Assembly (NCBI GenBank): GCA_036524675.1
Contig: DATDBU010000005.1
Coordinates: 1 to 42,586 of the forward strand
Length of the DNA stretch: 42,586 bases
Source: DATDAW01 sp036524675
GTDB lineage: Bacteria > Verrucomicrobiota > Verrucomicrobiia > Chthoniobacterales > DASVRZ01
Reading direction: 5' to 3'
The position numbers and the translations under genes are program-made. Below the pieces are notes generated by a model that had not been told where the DNA came from, ran no database searches, and was given only the letters and a program-made list of their open reading frames with translations. Positions 15,867 to 29,147 of the stretch are shown here, piece after piece. Position 1 is the stretch's first letter. Every line of letters begins with the position of its first letter.

Positions 15867-16084
15867 CTTGGTCTCCACACACGCGCAGCTGCGGTCCTTC
15901 AGCGTGCGGCGTCGGTTCGTCGCAGCTTCCGAGTAGTATGGAAGTGTCCGGATCCCCGGCGCGTGCGATTCCGGATAAAGAGTTCCTGAATTCGATCAAC
16001 CAGGAAATGGCAGATCGACGCGCGCAAGTAAATCGCTCGAGTGGGCGTCGCCAATGATTGCGCCCGGAAAGCCCGTCAAATATC

Positions 16085-16882
16085 ATGACAAACGGAAATC
16101 ATCATTTTTCCGCCATGACCGAGCTGACCGAACCTCTTGAAAAGATAGCCAAGCTTTCCCTAACGATCGGGCGTGCGCTACTCGAATGGGGCGCAAACGC
16201 CCACGCTGTCCAGACAGCGATAGCGAGCGCGGCGCGTGGACTCAAGTGTGACACCGCCGAGGTTTATTGCCAGCATGCGGCTGTGATGGTGATGCTCCGT
16301 CGGGGCAACGAATCCTGTATGCAAATGGGCAAGGTCGGAGAACACGGCATCAATCTCCGCCGTGCGGAAGCCCTGCTCCGCGTCGTTGACGAAGTTGTAG
16401 CCGGCCATTTGGATTGCGATGGGGCTCTCGCCCGGATAGCAAAAATCCCGACGGATGCCGGAGCGTATCCGACGGCGATCGTTTGCCTTTCAACCGGCCT
16501 AGGCTGCGCCGCTTTCGGCCGCCTGCTTGGCACCGACGTTGTCGCATTTGCACCCATCGTGGTGGGCGCTGCAACAGGTCATTTTCTGCGCCACACCATG
16601 CTCAGCCAGAAAATGAACCTTTTTCTAATGGTCACAGTCGTAAGCTTTGTATCGGCTCTCATTGCGGGGTTGAGCGCACGCGCGCTTGGGGATTCTCATC
16701 TCGAGATTACCACCGTCGCGTCCATCCTGCTGCTGGTACCGGGGCCGGCGGTTCTGAACGCGCAAGTAGACGCGATCGACGGCCGGCCGAATCTGGCCGC
16801 TGCCCGCGCGCTGCGAGTGGCTTTCATCCTGCTGTTCATGACGCTGGGGTTCCTTCTCGCGCAACGTGTAATCGACATTTAA
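16085..16882 (+). CDS. threonine/serine exporter, ThrE N-terminal part (DUF1212)
   Basis: A 265-residue protein of the ThrE/YjjP family (DUF1212). The cytoplasmic N-terminal domain contains L-L-E-W-G-A-N-A-H and a C-Q-H-A-A-V-M-V-M-L block. It is followed by five membrane segments from about residue 130, including V-V-A-F-A-P-I-V-V-G-A-A-T-G and I-L-L-L-V-P-G-P. Classical ThrE joins this half to a C-terminal membrane half; here that half is the next gene, 4 bp downstream, so both probably form one inner-membrane amino-acid exporter. ATG 16085 or ATG 16115 could be the start; 16085 has GGAA upstream. Confidence 0.82.
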   Translation: MTNGNHHFSAMTELTEPLEKIAKLSLTIGRALLEWGANAHAVQTAIASAARGLKCDTAEVYCQHAAVMVMLRRGNESCMQMGKVGEHGINLRRAEALLRVVDEVVAGHLDCDGALARIAKIPTDAGAYPTAIVCLSTGLGCAAFGRLLGTDVVAFAPIVVGAATGHFLRHTMLSQKMNLFLMVTVVSFVSALIAGLSARALGDSHLEITTVASILLLVPGPAVLNAQVDAIDGRPNLAAARALRVAFILLFMTLGFLLAQRVIDI

Positions 16883-16886
16883 GACG

Positions 16887-17360
16887 ATGCCTTCCACGCT
16901 GCTCCATTTGATCAATCAAACCGTCTTCGGCGGCATCGCCGCTGCCGGATTCGGGGTCCTGTTCAATTGTCCTCCGCGCCTGATCACCATGTGTTTTGGC
17001 TGCGGTGCGCTGGCGCTGGCGGTGCGAACGGTGGGCCTCGATATAGGCCTGAGTCTTCCGGTAGCTTCGTTCCTGGCGGCGTTGTTTCTTTCGGTCGTGG
17101 ACCGGACATGGTTGCGGGTGCAATCCGTCCGCGGTTCCGTCATAGCGGTTGTCGGCTGCATTCCGATGGTTCCAGGCAGCCTTGCGGCCAGAGGACTTAA
17201 GAATCTCTTCCTGCTATTCCACGCAGCCCCGGAAGGAGGAATGCTTCCCCTGACGATTGCCCTGGAAAGTCTCGTGATCGTGGCTTCTACCGTCGCCGCA
17301 ATCGGCACCGCGCTGGCTCTTCCCACTCTTCTTTTCCCGGTCAAACAACACAACGAGTAA
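16887..17360 (+). CDS. ThrE-type exporter C-terminal membrane subunit (YjjB-like)
   Basis: A 157-residue, mostly hydrophobic protein with about five membrane helices. The segments G-G-I-A-A-A-G-F-G-V-L-F-N, V-V-G-C-I-P-M-V-P-G-S-L-A-A-R-G and the closing helix match the C-terminal half of ThrE (ThrE_2/YjjB family). It starts 4 bp after its partner gene, and such split pairs (YjjP/YjjB) work together in E. coli. No further genes follow in the same unit before rnhA. Confidence 0.82.
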   Translation: MPSTLLHLINQTVFGGIAAAGFGVLFNCPPRLITMCFGCGALALAVRTVGLDIGLSLPVASFLAALFLSVVDRTWLRVQSVRGSVIAVVGCIPMVPGSLAARGLKNLFLLFHAAPEGGMLPLTIALESLVIVASTVAAIGTALALPTLLFPVKQHNE

Positions 17361-17375
17361 AGTGGAATAAAAAGT

Positions 17376-17462
17376 TTCGTAATCTTCCCCTAACTCGTAA
17401 TCGCAACCCTTTCCCTTCTCAGCCTCCGGCTCGAAAGGGGGATCGTGAGTAAGAGTAAGGTA
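17376..17462. repeat. dispersed ACTCGTAATC-type inverted repeat
   Basis: The stretch around 17376-17403 (CGTAATCTTCCCCTAACTCG) and the stretch at 17445-17462 (GAGTAAGAGTAAGGTAAG) are imperfect reverse complements. Similar sequence occurs at 18508-18553 and 26868-27006, which points to a small dispersed palindromic repeat family. The right arm overlaps the first codons of rnhA. Confidence 0.4.
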
Positions 17463-17999
17463 AGGACCTGCGATAAACACCACGTTTTGAAAAAGGTTAT
17501 CATTCATACAGACGGCGCATGCGAAGGAAATCCCGGGCCAGGTGGCTGGGCGGCCATTCTCGAATACGGTTCCGTAAGAAAAGAGTTCAGCGGCGGAGTC
17601 ATCGCTACCACCAACAACCGAATGGAACTTACCGCTGCGCTGGAGGCGTTGAACCGGCTGAAAGAGCCTTGCGAGGTGGATATCTTCACAGATTCCGAGT
17701 ATCTCCGCAACGGAATCACCAAATGGATATACGCCTGGAAGGCAGGGAGTTGGAGGAAGAAGATAAAAAATGTGGATTTGTGGCAGGCATTGGACGCCGC
17801 AACCGGTCGTCAAAATGTCCGTTGGCATTGGATCCGAGGCCACAGCGGCCATCCCTTGAATGAACGCTGTGATTTCCTGGCCACGGCAGAAGCGCGAAAG
17901 TTCGGATCCCAATACAGCGCCGAAGAGTTGAAAGCCGCCTGCCAGAAGTTCCTGGCCGATCGTATGCACATACCAAACCAGCCGGAACTGCTCGGATAG
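17445..17999 (+). CDS. rnhA: ribonuclease HI
   Basis: A 184-residue RNase H that cuts the RNA strand of RNA-DNA hybrids. The four catalytic acids are visible: Asp in H-T-D-G-A-C-E-G-N-P-G, Glu in N-N-R-M-E-L-T-A, Asp in F-T-D-S-E-Y-L and Asp in N-E-R-C-D-F-L-A. The histidine loop W-I-R-G-H-S-G-H is also present. The length exceeds the usual 155 because of about 15 extra residues at the N-terminus and a C-terminal tail. GTG 17445 is chosen because AAAGGGGG lies just upstream, although translation from a start nearer to V-I-I-H-T-D-G is possible. It is unlinked to neighbouring functions. Confidence 0.93.
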   Translation: MSKSKVRTCDKHHVLKKVIIHTDGACEGNPGPGGWAAILEYGSVRKEFSGGVIATTNNRMELTAALEALNRLKEPCEVDIFTDSEYLRNGITKWIYAWKAGSWRKKIKNVDLWQALDAATGRQNVRWHWIRGHSGHPLNERCDFLATAEARKFGSQYSAEELKAACQKFLADRMHIPNQPELLG

Positions 18000-18085
18000 C
18001 CCCATATTGCGTTCCTGCCTTTATCCGTTGGAGCTCGCGATATTCTGTTCTTAGCTCAGTTGCGAAAGTGGGTCTAGTTTTGAGC

Positions 18086-18499
18086 ATGCTACCCCCAAGT
18101 GCTATTCTCGAGACGTGCCTTTCAGTACAAGACCTCGCCCGCGCGCGGGATTTTTACGCTGACCTTTTCGGCTATTCGTTGATGCGGTCCGACGACCGTT
18201 TCTGTGCGTTCGACGTCGGCGGAAGTCAGGTTTTGCTCCTGTTTCGGCGTGGTAGTGACCCGGATGGAACTTCAGTTCCGTTCGGTCATATTCCTCCGCA
18301 TGGTACGATGGGAGCAAGTCACATAGGGTTCCGGATACCGGCCGACAGTCTCCCGATCTGGAACGAGCGCCTCCGCGAGCGTAATATCCGAATCGAGAGC
18401 GAGTTCCAGTGGCCGAGCGGAGGCAGGAGCATTTATTTTCGTGATCCCGATGGCAATCTATTGGAGCTACTCACGCCCGGCGTTTGGCCGATCTATTGA
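18086..18499 (+). CDS. VOC-family (glyoxalase/bleomycin-resistance fold) protein
   Basis: A 137-residue vicinal-oxygen-chelate fold protein with two beta-alpha-beta-beta-beta modules. The first begins L-E-T-C-L-S-V-Q-D-L-A-R-A-R-D-F-Y; the second ends Y-F-R-D-P-D-G-N-L-L-E-L-L-T-P, the usual metal-ligand glutamate segment. A histidine in A-S-H-I-G-F is a further likely metal ligand. The substrate cannot be assigned. ATG 18086 is preferred to GTG 18068 on alignment grounds. Confidence 0.82.
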   Translation: MLPPSAILETCLSVQDLARARDFYADLFGYSLMRSDDRFCAFDVGGSQVLLLFRRGSDPDGTSVPFGHIPPHGTMGASHIGFRIPADSLPIWNERLRERNIRIESEFQWPSGGRSIYFRDPDGNLLELLTPGVWPIY

Positions 18500-18603
18500 G
18501 CAGCACAACATATCTTACTTACTTACTCGCGCTCCTACTCGTAATCCTTCCACTTCGCTCTTGCCCTCCTTAATTACTCTTCTTTGAACAAGATAAAGCC
18601 CTT

Positions 18604-18642
18604 GCAAACAAAAACGGGATGCCGGCTTTCGCTGGCATCCCG
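18604..18642 (-). terminator. intrinsic terminator of the rplA-rpoC operon
   Basis: On the minus strand a stem of 11 base pairs (CGGGATGCC ... GGCATCCCG plus two inner pairs after one mismatch) closes on a GAAA tetraloop (18615-18642). It is followed by a T-rich tail (TTTTTGTTTG, 18614-18605). It lies 26 bp after the rpoC stop codon and is a textbook Rho-independent terminator. Confidence 0.9.
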
Positions 18643-18668
18643 CTTTAGGTTGATGATTGTTGTTAGTC

Positions 18669-22790
<4,122 letters not shown>

Positions 22791-22826
22791 ATTGGGATGA
22801 GATGATGTGGTGACTGCGATGAATTC

Positions 22827-25800
22827 TTAGTAGTTGGCTGCAAATGGCACAGCGGCAGAGAGTTCTGTCTGGCCAGGCGCCTTGCCGCCGACCTTGAAGT
22901 CGAGGCAGAGGCTCTGCATTTCTTTGACGAGCACGTTGAACGATTCCGGCGTGCCGGCTTCGAGCGAGTTGTCGCCTTTAACAATGCTTTCGTAAATGCG
23001 CGTGCGTCCCTGAACGTCGTCGGATTTGACGGTGAGCAATTCCTGCAACGTGTAGGCCGCCCCGTAGGCTTGCAGCGCCCAGACCTCCATTTCGCCAAAG
23101 CGCTGGCCGCCGTATTGGGCCTTGCCGCCGAGTGGCTGCTGGGTGACGAGCGAATATGGACCGACGGCGCGGGCATGGATTTTGTCCGCCACCAAGTGGC
23201 CCAGTTTCAGCATGTAGATGTAGCCGACCACGACGCGGTGATCGAAGAGCTCGCCGGTGCGTCCGTCATACAGATCAGACTTGCCCGTATCATTGGTCCA
23301 CGTGAAGCCTTCGACCTGCTGCGCTTTGCGGAGGTAATCGCGAATATCGCTTTCTTCGATACCGTCGAAAACTGGAGTCGCGACCTTGAAACCGAGGGCT
23401 TTTGCGGCGACGCCGAGGTGAGTTTCGAGAACCTGTCCGACGTTCATACGCGAAGGCACGCCCAACGGGTTGAGAACGATTTCAACCGGAGTGCCATCAG
23501 CGAGGAAAGGCATGTCTTCTTCCGGAACTATCCGGGCGACGACACCTTTGTTTCCGTGGCGGCCAGCCATTTTGTCGCCGACGCTCAGTTTGCGTTTGCT
23601 GGCGATGAAGACTTTGACCTGCTTAATGATGCCGGGGTCAATGTCATCGCCGCTTTCGACGCGATCCATGGAACGCTCTTTCTCGAGCTCGAGTTCCTGG
23701 AACTTGTGCTCGAAGGAGCTGATGATCTCGCGGATTTTGTTCCGGATCGGGCTCGGGTCGATATCGACATGGTCGTAAACGGAAGCGAGCTTGCGCAGGA
23801 GTGTCTTGGTGATCTTACGATTGGCCGGGATGATGATTTCGCCGGTCTCCGCGTTGACGACATCGAGCGGGACTTTTTCGCCGAGAAGAATGTTGGAAAG
23901 CGACTCGGTGAGTTCTTCCGTGAGTTCGTCTTTCTTCTTCTTGTAATCTTCGTCGATCGTCTTTGCCTGGCGTTTGGCTTCGGCGGGAGTGACTTTCGTA
24001 CGGGTGATTTCTTTCCGGGACGAAACCTTGACGTCCATGACGATGCCGTAGGTTCCCGACGGAACGGTCAACGAAGTGTCTTTAACGTCAGCGGCTTTTT
24101 CACCGAAGATGGCGCGCAGAAGTCGTTCTTCAGGAGCGAGTTCCGTTTCGGATTTCGGCGTGATTTTACCGACGAGGATGTCGCCGGGCTTCACTTCCGC
24201 ACCGACGCGGATGACGCCGTCCGTGCCGAGGTTGCGCAGGGCTTCTTCGGAGACGTTCGGAATGTCACGCGTGATTTCTTCCGGGCCGAGCTTCGTGTCG
24301 CGGGCGCCGATTTCGAATTCGTCGATGTGGATGGACGTATAGATGTCCTCCTTCACGACTTTTTCGGAGATCATGATGGCGTCCTCGAAGTTGTAGCCGT
24401 TCCAAGGCATGAACGCGACGAGGACGTTGCGGCCGAGGGCAAGTTCGCCTTTTTCCGTGTTCGGACCGTCGGCAATGACCTGACCTTTCTTCACCGATTC
24501 ACCTTTTTTGATGATCGGCTTCTGATTGACGCAGGTGCCGGCGTTGGACCGCATGAATTTGCGGAGCTCATAGAGATAAATGCCGTTGGCAGCGTCCGTT
24601 TTCAGCTTACGCTTGGTATCCGGAATTTTGCCGTCCGGCGTGACAAGGATCTGTTCGGCGGTGACCGACGCGGCGATGCCGTCGCTTTCGGAAACGACTA
24701 CGGCACGCGAGTCACGGGCGACTTTGCCTTCGAGGCCAGTGCCGACGAGCGGCGATTCGGAAACGAGAAGCGGCACACCCTGGCGCTGCATGTTCGACCC
24801 CATCAACGCGCGGTTCGCGTCGTCGTGCTCGAGGAATGGAATCAAACCGGCGGCGACAGAAACGAGCTGCTTCGGCGAGACGTCCATGTAGTGAACCTTG
24901 GAGGGTTCGACTTCGAGGAAGTCGCCGCGATAACGGACTGAAACCGTTGGCGCGGTGAAGGTGCCATTTTCGTCGACGGGCGAGTTGGCCTGCGCGACGA
25001 GGTAGTTTTCTTCACGGTCACCCGTCAGGTAGTCGATTTGGCTCGTAACGGCGCCGTCCACGACTTTGCGATACGGCGTCTCGATGAAGCCGAAGTCGTT
25101 GATGCGGGCAAACGTGGACATCGAACTGATGAGACCGATGTTCGGACCTTCCGGGGTTTCGATCGGACAGATACGTCCGTAGTGCGAGGGGTGAACGTCG
25201 CGGACTTCGAATCCGGCGCGATCCCGACTGAGACCGCCTGGTCCAAGAGCCGAAAGGCGGCGCTTGTGGGTCAGCTCGGCGAGCGGATTGGTCTGGTCCA
25301 TGAACTGCGAGAGCTGGCTGCGCCCGAAGAAGTCGCGGATGACCGCGCTCAAAGCCTTCGGATTGATCAACTTCTGCGGCGTCATGCCTTCGATGTTCAC
25401 ATCGAAAAGAGTCATGCGCTCCTTGACCAGACGCTCCGTGCGGGCGAGCCCGACGCGGCACTGGTTCGCCAGCAACTCACCGACCGTACGCACCCGGCGG
25501 CTGCCGAGGTGGTCAATATCGTCAAGGACACCTTCGCCGTTCTTGAGCAGAATGAGGTATTTCATCGCAGCGATGAAGTCCTCCTTGGTCATCGTGCGTT
25601 CGGCGAGCTCGACATCGATGCCGAGCTTCTGGTTGATCTTGTAACGGCCGACACGTCCCAGATCGTATTTTTTCGGATCAAAGAACAACCGCTTGAGGAG
25701 GCCGCGGGCATTGGCCGCCGTGGGCGGATCCCCAGGGCGGAGACGACGGTAGATGTCTTTGAGCGCTTCCTCTTCGTCATGCGCCGGATCTTTCTTGAGC

Positions 25801-26645
25801 GCCTTGATGATCGTGTCGTCCTTTTTGATATCGACGACTTCGACGTCATTGAGGCCGAGGCTCATGATCTGGCGAACCGTAGCAACAGTGAGCGGCTCGA
25901 AAGCGCGGGCGACGGTCAATTCGCCATCGCGAACATCGGCGGTAAGGACCTTCGTGTTGAGCTCCTCGTCTTCGAGCTGGTCGCTGAGCGCGAGTTTTTC
26001 CACGTCATAGAACAGCTTGATGATTTCTTCATCCGAGCCGTGACCGAGAGCGCGCAGGAAAGTGGTCGCGAGGAATTTGCGACGGCGTTTGCGGCGGTCG
26101 AGGTAGATATAAAGCAGGTCGCTCGTGTCGAACTGGACTTCGAGCCAGGAACCGCGGTCCGGGATAATGCGGAAGCTGTAAAGGACCTTGCCGTTGAGGT
26201 GAATGGACGATTCGAACGCGATGCCCGGTGAACGGTGAAGCTGCGAAACGACGACGCGCTCAGCGCCGTTAATGACGAAAGTGCCCTGCGGCGTCATGAG
26301 CGGGATTTCGCCCATGTAGACTTTTTCTTCCTTGGTCGCTTTTTCTTCCCGGAGCTGAAAGGTGACGTGGAGAGGCGCGCTGAAGGTCTGGCCCTCGCGC
26401 TGGGACTCCATGGCGGTCAGTTTCGGCTCGCCAATGTCGTAGCTGGCGAAATCGAGGACGATCTTATCGTCGTAGCTCTGGATCGGGAAAACTTCTTTGA
26501 AAACGGCCTGAAGACCAGTGTTTTTGCGTTTGCTCGGGGGGACATCCCGTTGCAGAAATTCGATGTAGGAATTGACCTGAACCTCGATGAGATTGGGTGG
26601 TTCGATCGCTTCTTTGAGTTTGCCGAAATAGATGCGCTCAGACAT
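22827..26645 (-). CDS. rpoB: DNA-directed RNA polymerase subunit beta
   Basis: The 1272-residue second-largest subunit. The rifampicin-binding cluster is visible at about residues 435-465 as Q-L-S-Q-F-M-D-Q-T-N-P-L-A-E-L-T-H-K-R-R and S-A-L-G-P-G-G. The residues equivalent to E. coli Asp516, His526 and Ser531 are wild type, while Asn518 is Thr and Ser522 is Ala, so rifampicin sensitivity is expected. G-D-K-M-A-G-R-H-G-N-K-G-V and the C-terminal E-M-E-V-W-A-L-Q-A-Y-G-A-A are conserved. It is separated from rplL by an unusually long 421-bp gap that may contain its own promoter. Confidence 0.98.
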   Translation of the reverse strand: MSERIYFGKLKEAIEPPNLIEVQVNSYIEFLQRDVPPSKRKNTGLQAVFKEVFPIQSYDDKIVLDFASYDIGEPKLTAMESQREGQTFSAPLHVTFQLREEKATKEEKVYMGEIPLMTPQGTFVINGAERVVVSQLHRSPGIAFESSIHLNGKVLYSFRIIPDRGSWLEVQFDTSDLLYIYLDRRKRRRKFLATTFLRALGHGSDEEIIKLFYDVEKLALSDQLEDEELNTKVLTADVRDGELTVARAFEPLTVATVRQIMSLGLNDVEVVDIKKDDTIIKALKKDPAHDEEEALKDIYRRLRPGDPPTAANARGLLKRLFFDPKKYDLGRVGRYKINQKLGIDVELAERTMTKEDFIAAMKYLILLKNGEGVLDDIDHLGSRRVRTVGELLANQCRVGLARTERLVKERMTLFDVNIEGMTPQKLINPKALSAVIRDFFGRSQLSQFMDQTNPLAELTHKRRLSALGPGGLSRDRAGFEVRDVHPSHYGRICPIETPEGPNIGLISSMSTFARINDFGFIETPYRKVVDGAVTSQIDYLTGDREENYLVAQANSPVDENGTFTAPTVSVRYRGDFLEVEPSKVHYMDVSPKQLVSVAAGLIPFLEHDDANRALMGSNMQRQGVPLLVSESPLVGTGLEGKVARDSRAVVVSESDGIAASVTAEQILVTPDGKIPDTKRKLKTDAANGIYLYELRKFMRSNAGTCVNQKPIIKKGESVKKGQVIADGPNTEKGELALGRNVLVAFMPWNGYNFEDAIMISEKVVKEDIYTSIHIDEFEIGARDTKLGPEEITRDIPNVSEEALRNLGTDGVIRVGAEVKPGDILVGKITPKSETELAPEERLLRAIFGEKAADVKDTSLTVPSGTYGIVMDVKVSSRKEITRTKVTPAEAKRQAKTIDEDYKKKKDELTEELTESLSNILLGEKVPLDVVNAETGEIIIPANRKITKTLLRKLASVYDHVDIDPSPIRNKIREIISSFEHKFQELELEKERSMDRVESGDDIDPGIIKQVKVFIASKRKLSVGDKMAGRHGNKGVVARIVPEEDMPFLADGTPVEIVLNPLGVPSRMNVGQVLETHLGVAAKALGFKVATPVFDGIEESDIRDYLRKAQQVEGFTWTNDTGKSDLYDGRTGELFDHRVVVGYIYMLKLGHLVADKIHARAVGPYSLVTQQPLGGKAQYGGQRFGEMEVWALQAYGAAYTLQELLTVKSDDVQGRTRIYESIVKGDNSLEAGTPESFNVLVKEMQSLCLDFKVGGKAPGQTELSAAVPFAANY

Positions 26646-26746
26646 GATTAGGCGGTCGGTCTTGTTGGAAAATCAATCGCTCGCAGACCGGGAGAGAGAT
26701 TGAGGCTTGACAATTGGAAATTCGGTTCCGGAAAAAGCGGGAGACA

Positions 26747-26775
26747 GCAATAGCCTCAAAGCTTACCCCTGTCAA
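26747..26775 (-). promoter_or_regulatory. candidate rpoBC promoter in the rplL-rpoB gap
   Basis: On the minus strand TTGACA (26775-26770) and TATTGC (26752-26747) are 17 bp apart, about 100 bp upstream of rpoB. The -35 box is perfect and the -10 box matches only 3 of 6, so this is tentative. Confidence 0.3.
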
Positions 26776-26867
26776 ATTAGGGTGAGCCGTGAGGCTTTCG
26801 TTGGTTTCTATATAAAATGTTGCGCGGGTATTTCGCGTCTCCGGAGTCTGCTGTTTCAGAATCTTCT

Positions 26868-27006
26868 CTTACTCCCACTCGTGGTCTTAATCTTTCGTTT
26901 CTCAGCCGTTTATCAAGTCTTTCCTCAAATGAAAAATTGAGGAGCGGCCGATGAGCTGCAGGGATGTCGAAGGATTACGCTTACGAGTAAGAGGATGAGT
27001 AAGATC
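26868..27006. repeat. imperfect inverted repeat in the rplL-rpoB gap
   Basis: Arms at about 26868-26902 (AATCTTCTCTTACTCCCACT...) and 26970-27006 (...GAGTAAGAGGATGAGTAAGA) are imperfect reverse complements around a loop of about 70 bp. Related sequence occurs at 17376-17462 and 18508-18553. It belongs to a dispersed palindromic family and enlarges the gap between rplL and rpoB. Confidence 0.4.
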
Positions 27007-27019
27007 GTTTTTTCGCGAG

Positions 27020-27049
27020 TCGCGGCGGCCATTGCTGGTCGCCGCGACA
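27020..27049 (-). other. hairpin just after rplL, possible attenuator or processing site
   Basis: A perfect 9-bp stem (GTCGCGGCG / CGCCGCGAC) lies 17 bp after the rplL stop on the minus strand. No T-run follows; the next bases are TCGCGAAAAAACG. In E. coli the rplL-rpoB junction has a partial terminator and an RNase III site, so a similar role in lowering rpoBC expression is plausible. Confidence 0.45.
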
Positions 27050-27066
27050 ATAACGAAAAGGTTCGA

Positions 27067-27447
<381 letters not shown>

Positions 27448-27613
27448 ATGTTTGTTTTCGGTATCGGCGTGTCCCAAAGCCTCAGGACGATTAAAGCCAG
27501 CAGCCGCCAGCCCGCCGAGGAACCATTTGTTGGTTTTTCTTTTCTTTTATCGTGCAGGGCGCGGCTTTGAACGCTCTGCAAATTTTCTAAATCCTTTAAT
27601 GTCGCAAGATTCC

Positions 27614-27645
27614 CAAGGAAGGGCGTTTCAAACCGCCTTCCCTTG
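27614..27645 (-). other. hairpin directly after the rplJ stop codon
   Basis: On the minus strand CAAGGGAAGGCG pairs with CGCCCTTCCTTG over 12 positions with one G-T pair and one mismatch, around an 8-base loop. It begins at the base after the rplJ stop. There is no T-run, so an mRNA-stability or processing role is more likely than full termination. Confidence 0.5.
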
Positions 27646-28185
27646 TTAAGCGGCAGCTGCTTCTTCCGCGGGAGCGCCTTCTTTCTCGGCCTTGGCCTTG
27701 AGCAAACGCGCGAGGCTTGCGGCAGGTTCGTTGAGGAGCGAAACCAGCTTCGTAGCAGGCGACTTGAGCAAGCCGAGCAACTGGGCCTGGAGGACTTCTT
27801 TCGCAGGCAGGTCGGCCAGGTCTTTGACCTGATCAGCGCTCAAAACGGCATTGTCCAACACGCCAGCGCGGACGACCGGCTTCTGGAATTCCGCTGCAAA
27901 CGTTTTCAGGATCTTCGCTGCTGCCGTGATGTCTTTTTCACCGGTGACGATCGCCGTCTGACCAGTCAGCTGGCTGCTCAGATCGGGATAGCCGAGTGAA
28001 TCTGCGGCTTTGCGGAGGAAAGTATTTTTGATGACGTGATATTCCGCGCCGGCGCCAGCGAGGCGATTACGGAGTTCGCCAAACTGATGGACGCGCAGCC
28101 CGGCGTAATCAGTCACGAGAAGGAACGGCGATTCGTTCAACTTCTTGGAAATGTCTGCGACGATAGTCGTTTTTTCGGGTCTCAT
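27646..28185 (-). CDS. rplJ: 50S ribosomal protein L10
   Basis: A 179-residue stalk base protein that anchors L7/L12 dimers on 23S rRNA. The N-terminal RNA-binding part (M-R-P-E-K-T-T-I-V, D-Y-A-G-L-R-V-H-Q-F-G-E-L-R) and V-I-K-N-T-F-L-R-K-A are typical. The C-terminal Ala/Lys-rich helix (A-R-L-L-K-A-K-A-E-K) binds L7/L12. It follows rplA after only 30 bp, too short for a classical L10 leader, so any autoregulation must use another site. Confidence 0.96.
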   Translation of the reverse strand: MRPEKTTIVADISKKLNESPFLLVTDYAGLRVHQFGELRNRLAGAGAEYHVIKNTFLRKAADSLGYPDLSSQLTGQTAIVTGEKDITAAAKILKTFAAEFQKPVVRAGVLDNAVLSADQVKDLADLPAKEVLQAQLLGLLKSPATKLVSLLNEPAASLARLLKAKAEKEGAPAEEAAAA

Positions 28186-28215
28186 TTGAAAATTGAGCGT
28201 TGGTTGTTTAGGACC

Positions 28216-28917
28216 TTAGGCCTTAAGGAACGCGGCGGCGTCCACCTTGATGCCGGGCGTCATGGTTGCGGCAAGGGCGATGTTGTCGACGAAACGGCCT
28301 TTCGCGGCGGACGGACGAGCCTTGATGACAGCGTCGATGACAGCTTTGCCGTTTTCCACGAGTTGCGTTTCGGCGAAGGAAAATTTGCCAACTGGCACGG
28401 CGACGTTGCCGTTTTTATCCAACTTGAATTCCACGCGACCGGCCTTCACTTCGCGAACGGCTTTCGCGGTATCGTCCGTGACCGTGCCGGTTTTCGGGTT
28501 GGGCATCAAGCCGCGAGGGCCGAGCACTTTACCGAGCTTGCGGACTTCGCTCATCGCCGCGGGAGTGGCAACAGCGACATCGAAATCCTGGAAACCGCCG
28601 GTGATTTTCTCGATCAAATCCTTGAATCCGACGAATTCCGCACCTGCCGACTTCGCGGCTTCGGCTGCCTGACCTTCCGCAAAAACGAGCACGCGGACCT
28701 GTTTGCCCGATCCATGAGGCAGCGGGCAAGTGCCGCGGACCATCTGATCGGATTGCCGGGGGTCAACCCCGAGGCGGAACGAAAGTGTGACCGTCTGGTC
28801 AAATTTCGTCGGCACAAATTTTTTGAGAGTCTGAACCGCTTCTTCGAGTGAGTAGGCCTTGTCTTTGTTGACGGCCTCAGCGGATGCCTTGTAACGTTTG
28901 CTGCGAGTGTGTTGCAT
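28216..28917 (-). CDS. rplA: 50S ribosomal protein L1
   Basis: A 233-residue L1 stalk protein. Recognisable stretches are the N-terminal S-K-R-Y-K, the central L-G-P-R-G-L-M-P-N-P-K-T-G-T-V and the C-terminal T-M-T-P-G-I-K-V-D. It is the first gene of the visible operon. In most bacteria rplK and nusG lie immediately upstream, but here the 230-bp gap upstream (28918-29147) leads to the 3' end of a secreted-protein gene. The gap holds A/T-rich tracts and no recognisable rplK remnant. A promoter is expected in it, but I could not identify clear boxes. Confidence 0.97.
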   Translation of the reverse strand: MQHTRSKRYKASAEAVNKDKAYSLEEAVQTLKKFVPTKFDQTVTLSFRLGVDPRQSDQMVRGTCPLPHGSGKQVRVLVFAEGQAAEAAKSAGAEFVGFKDLIEKITGGFQDFDVAVATPAAMSEVRKLGKVLGPRGLMPNPKTGTVTDDTAKAVREVKAGRVEFKLDKNGNVAVPVGKFSFAETQLVENGKAVIDAVIKARPSAAKGRFVDNIALAATMTPGIKVDAAAFLKA

Positions 28918-29147
28918 GGTGTGGTTGCAGTGCTGGCGAGCCTATTTTTCGGGAAAAAACCAAAAAATTCCCACAGCTCTCCTGCGTTTTTTGTTTTTGC
29001 GGGAGGGGACCAATCGATGGTTTCATCAAGTTTGCAAGCAGGTTTTTGAAAATTTTCACGCTTTTATTCGTCGCATCTGCGTCCTCTCGCCGAAACCAAA
29101 TGTCTTTTCGAATCGAAAACAGAGAACGACGCCCCCCGGCGCACCTG

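Noticed and set aside
15836..16057. 73-codon plus-strand open frame between nagB and the exporter
   Set aside because: It includes the hairpin after nagB, lacks a ribosome-binding site and has no protein-like character.
23070..26231. Two long plus-strand open frames (623 and 397 codons) across rpoB
   Set aside because: They are antisense shadows of rpoB with the same low-complexity acidic pattern.
26707..26712. TTGACA on the plus strand upstream of rpoB
   Set aside because: It points away from rpoB, has no suitable -10 box and has no gene downstream on that strand.
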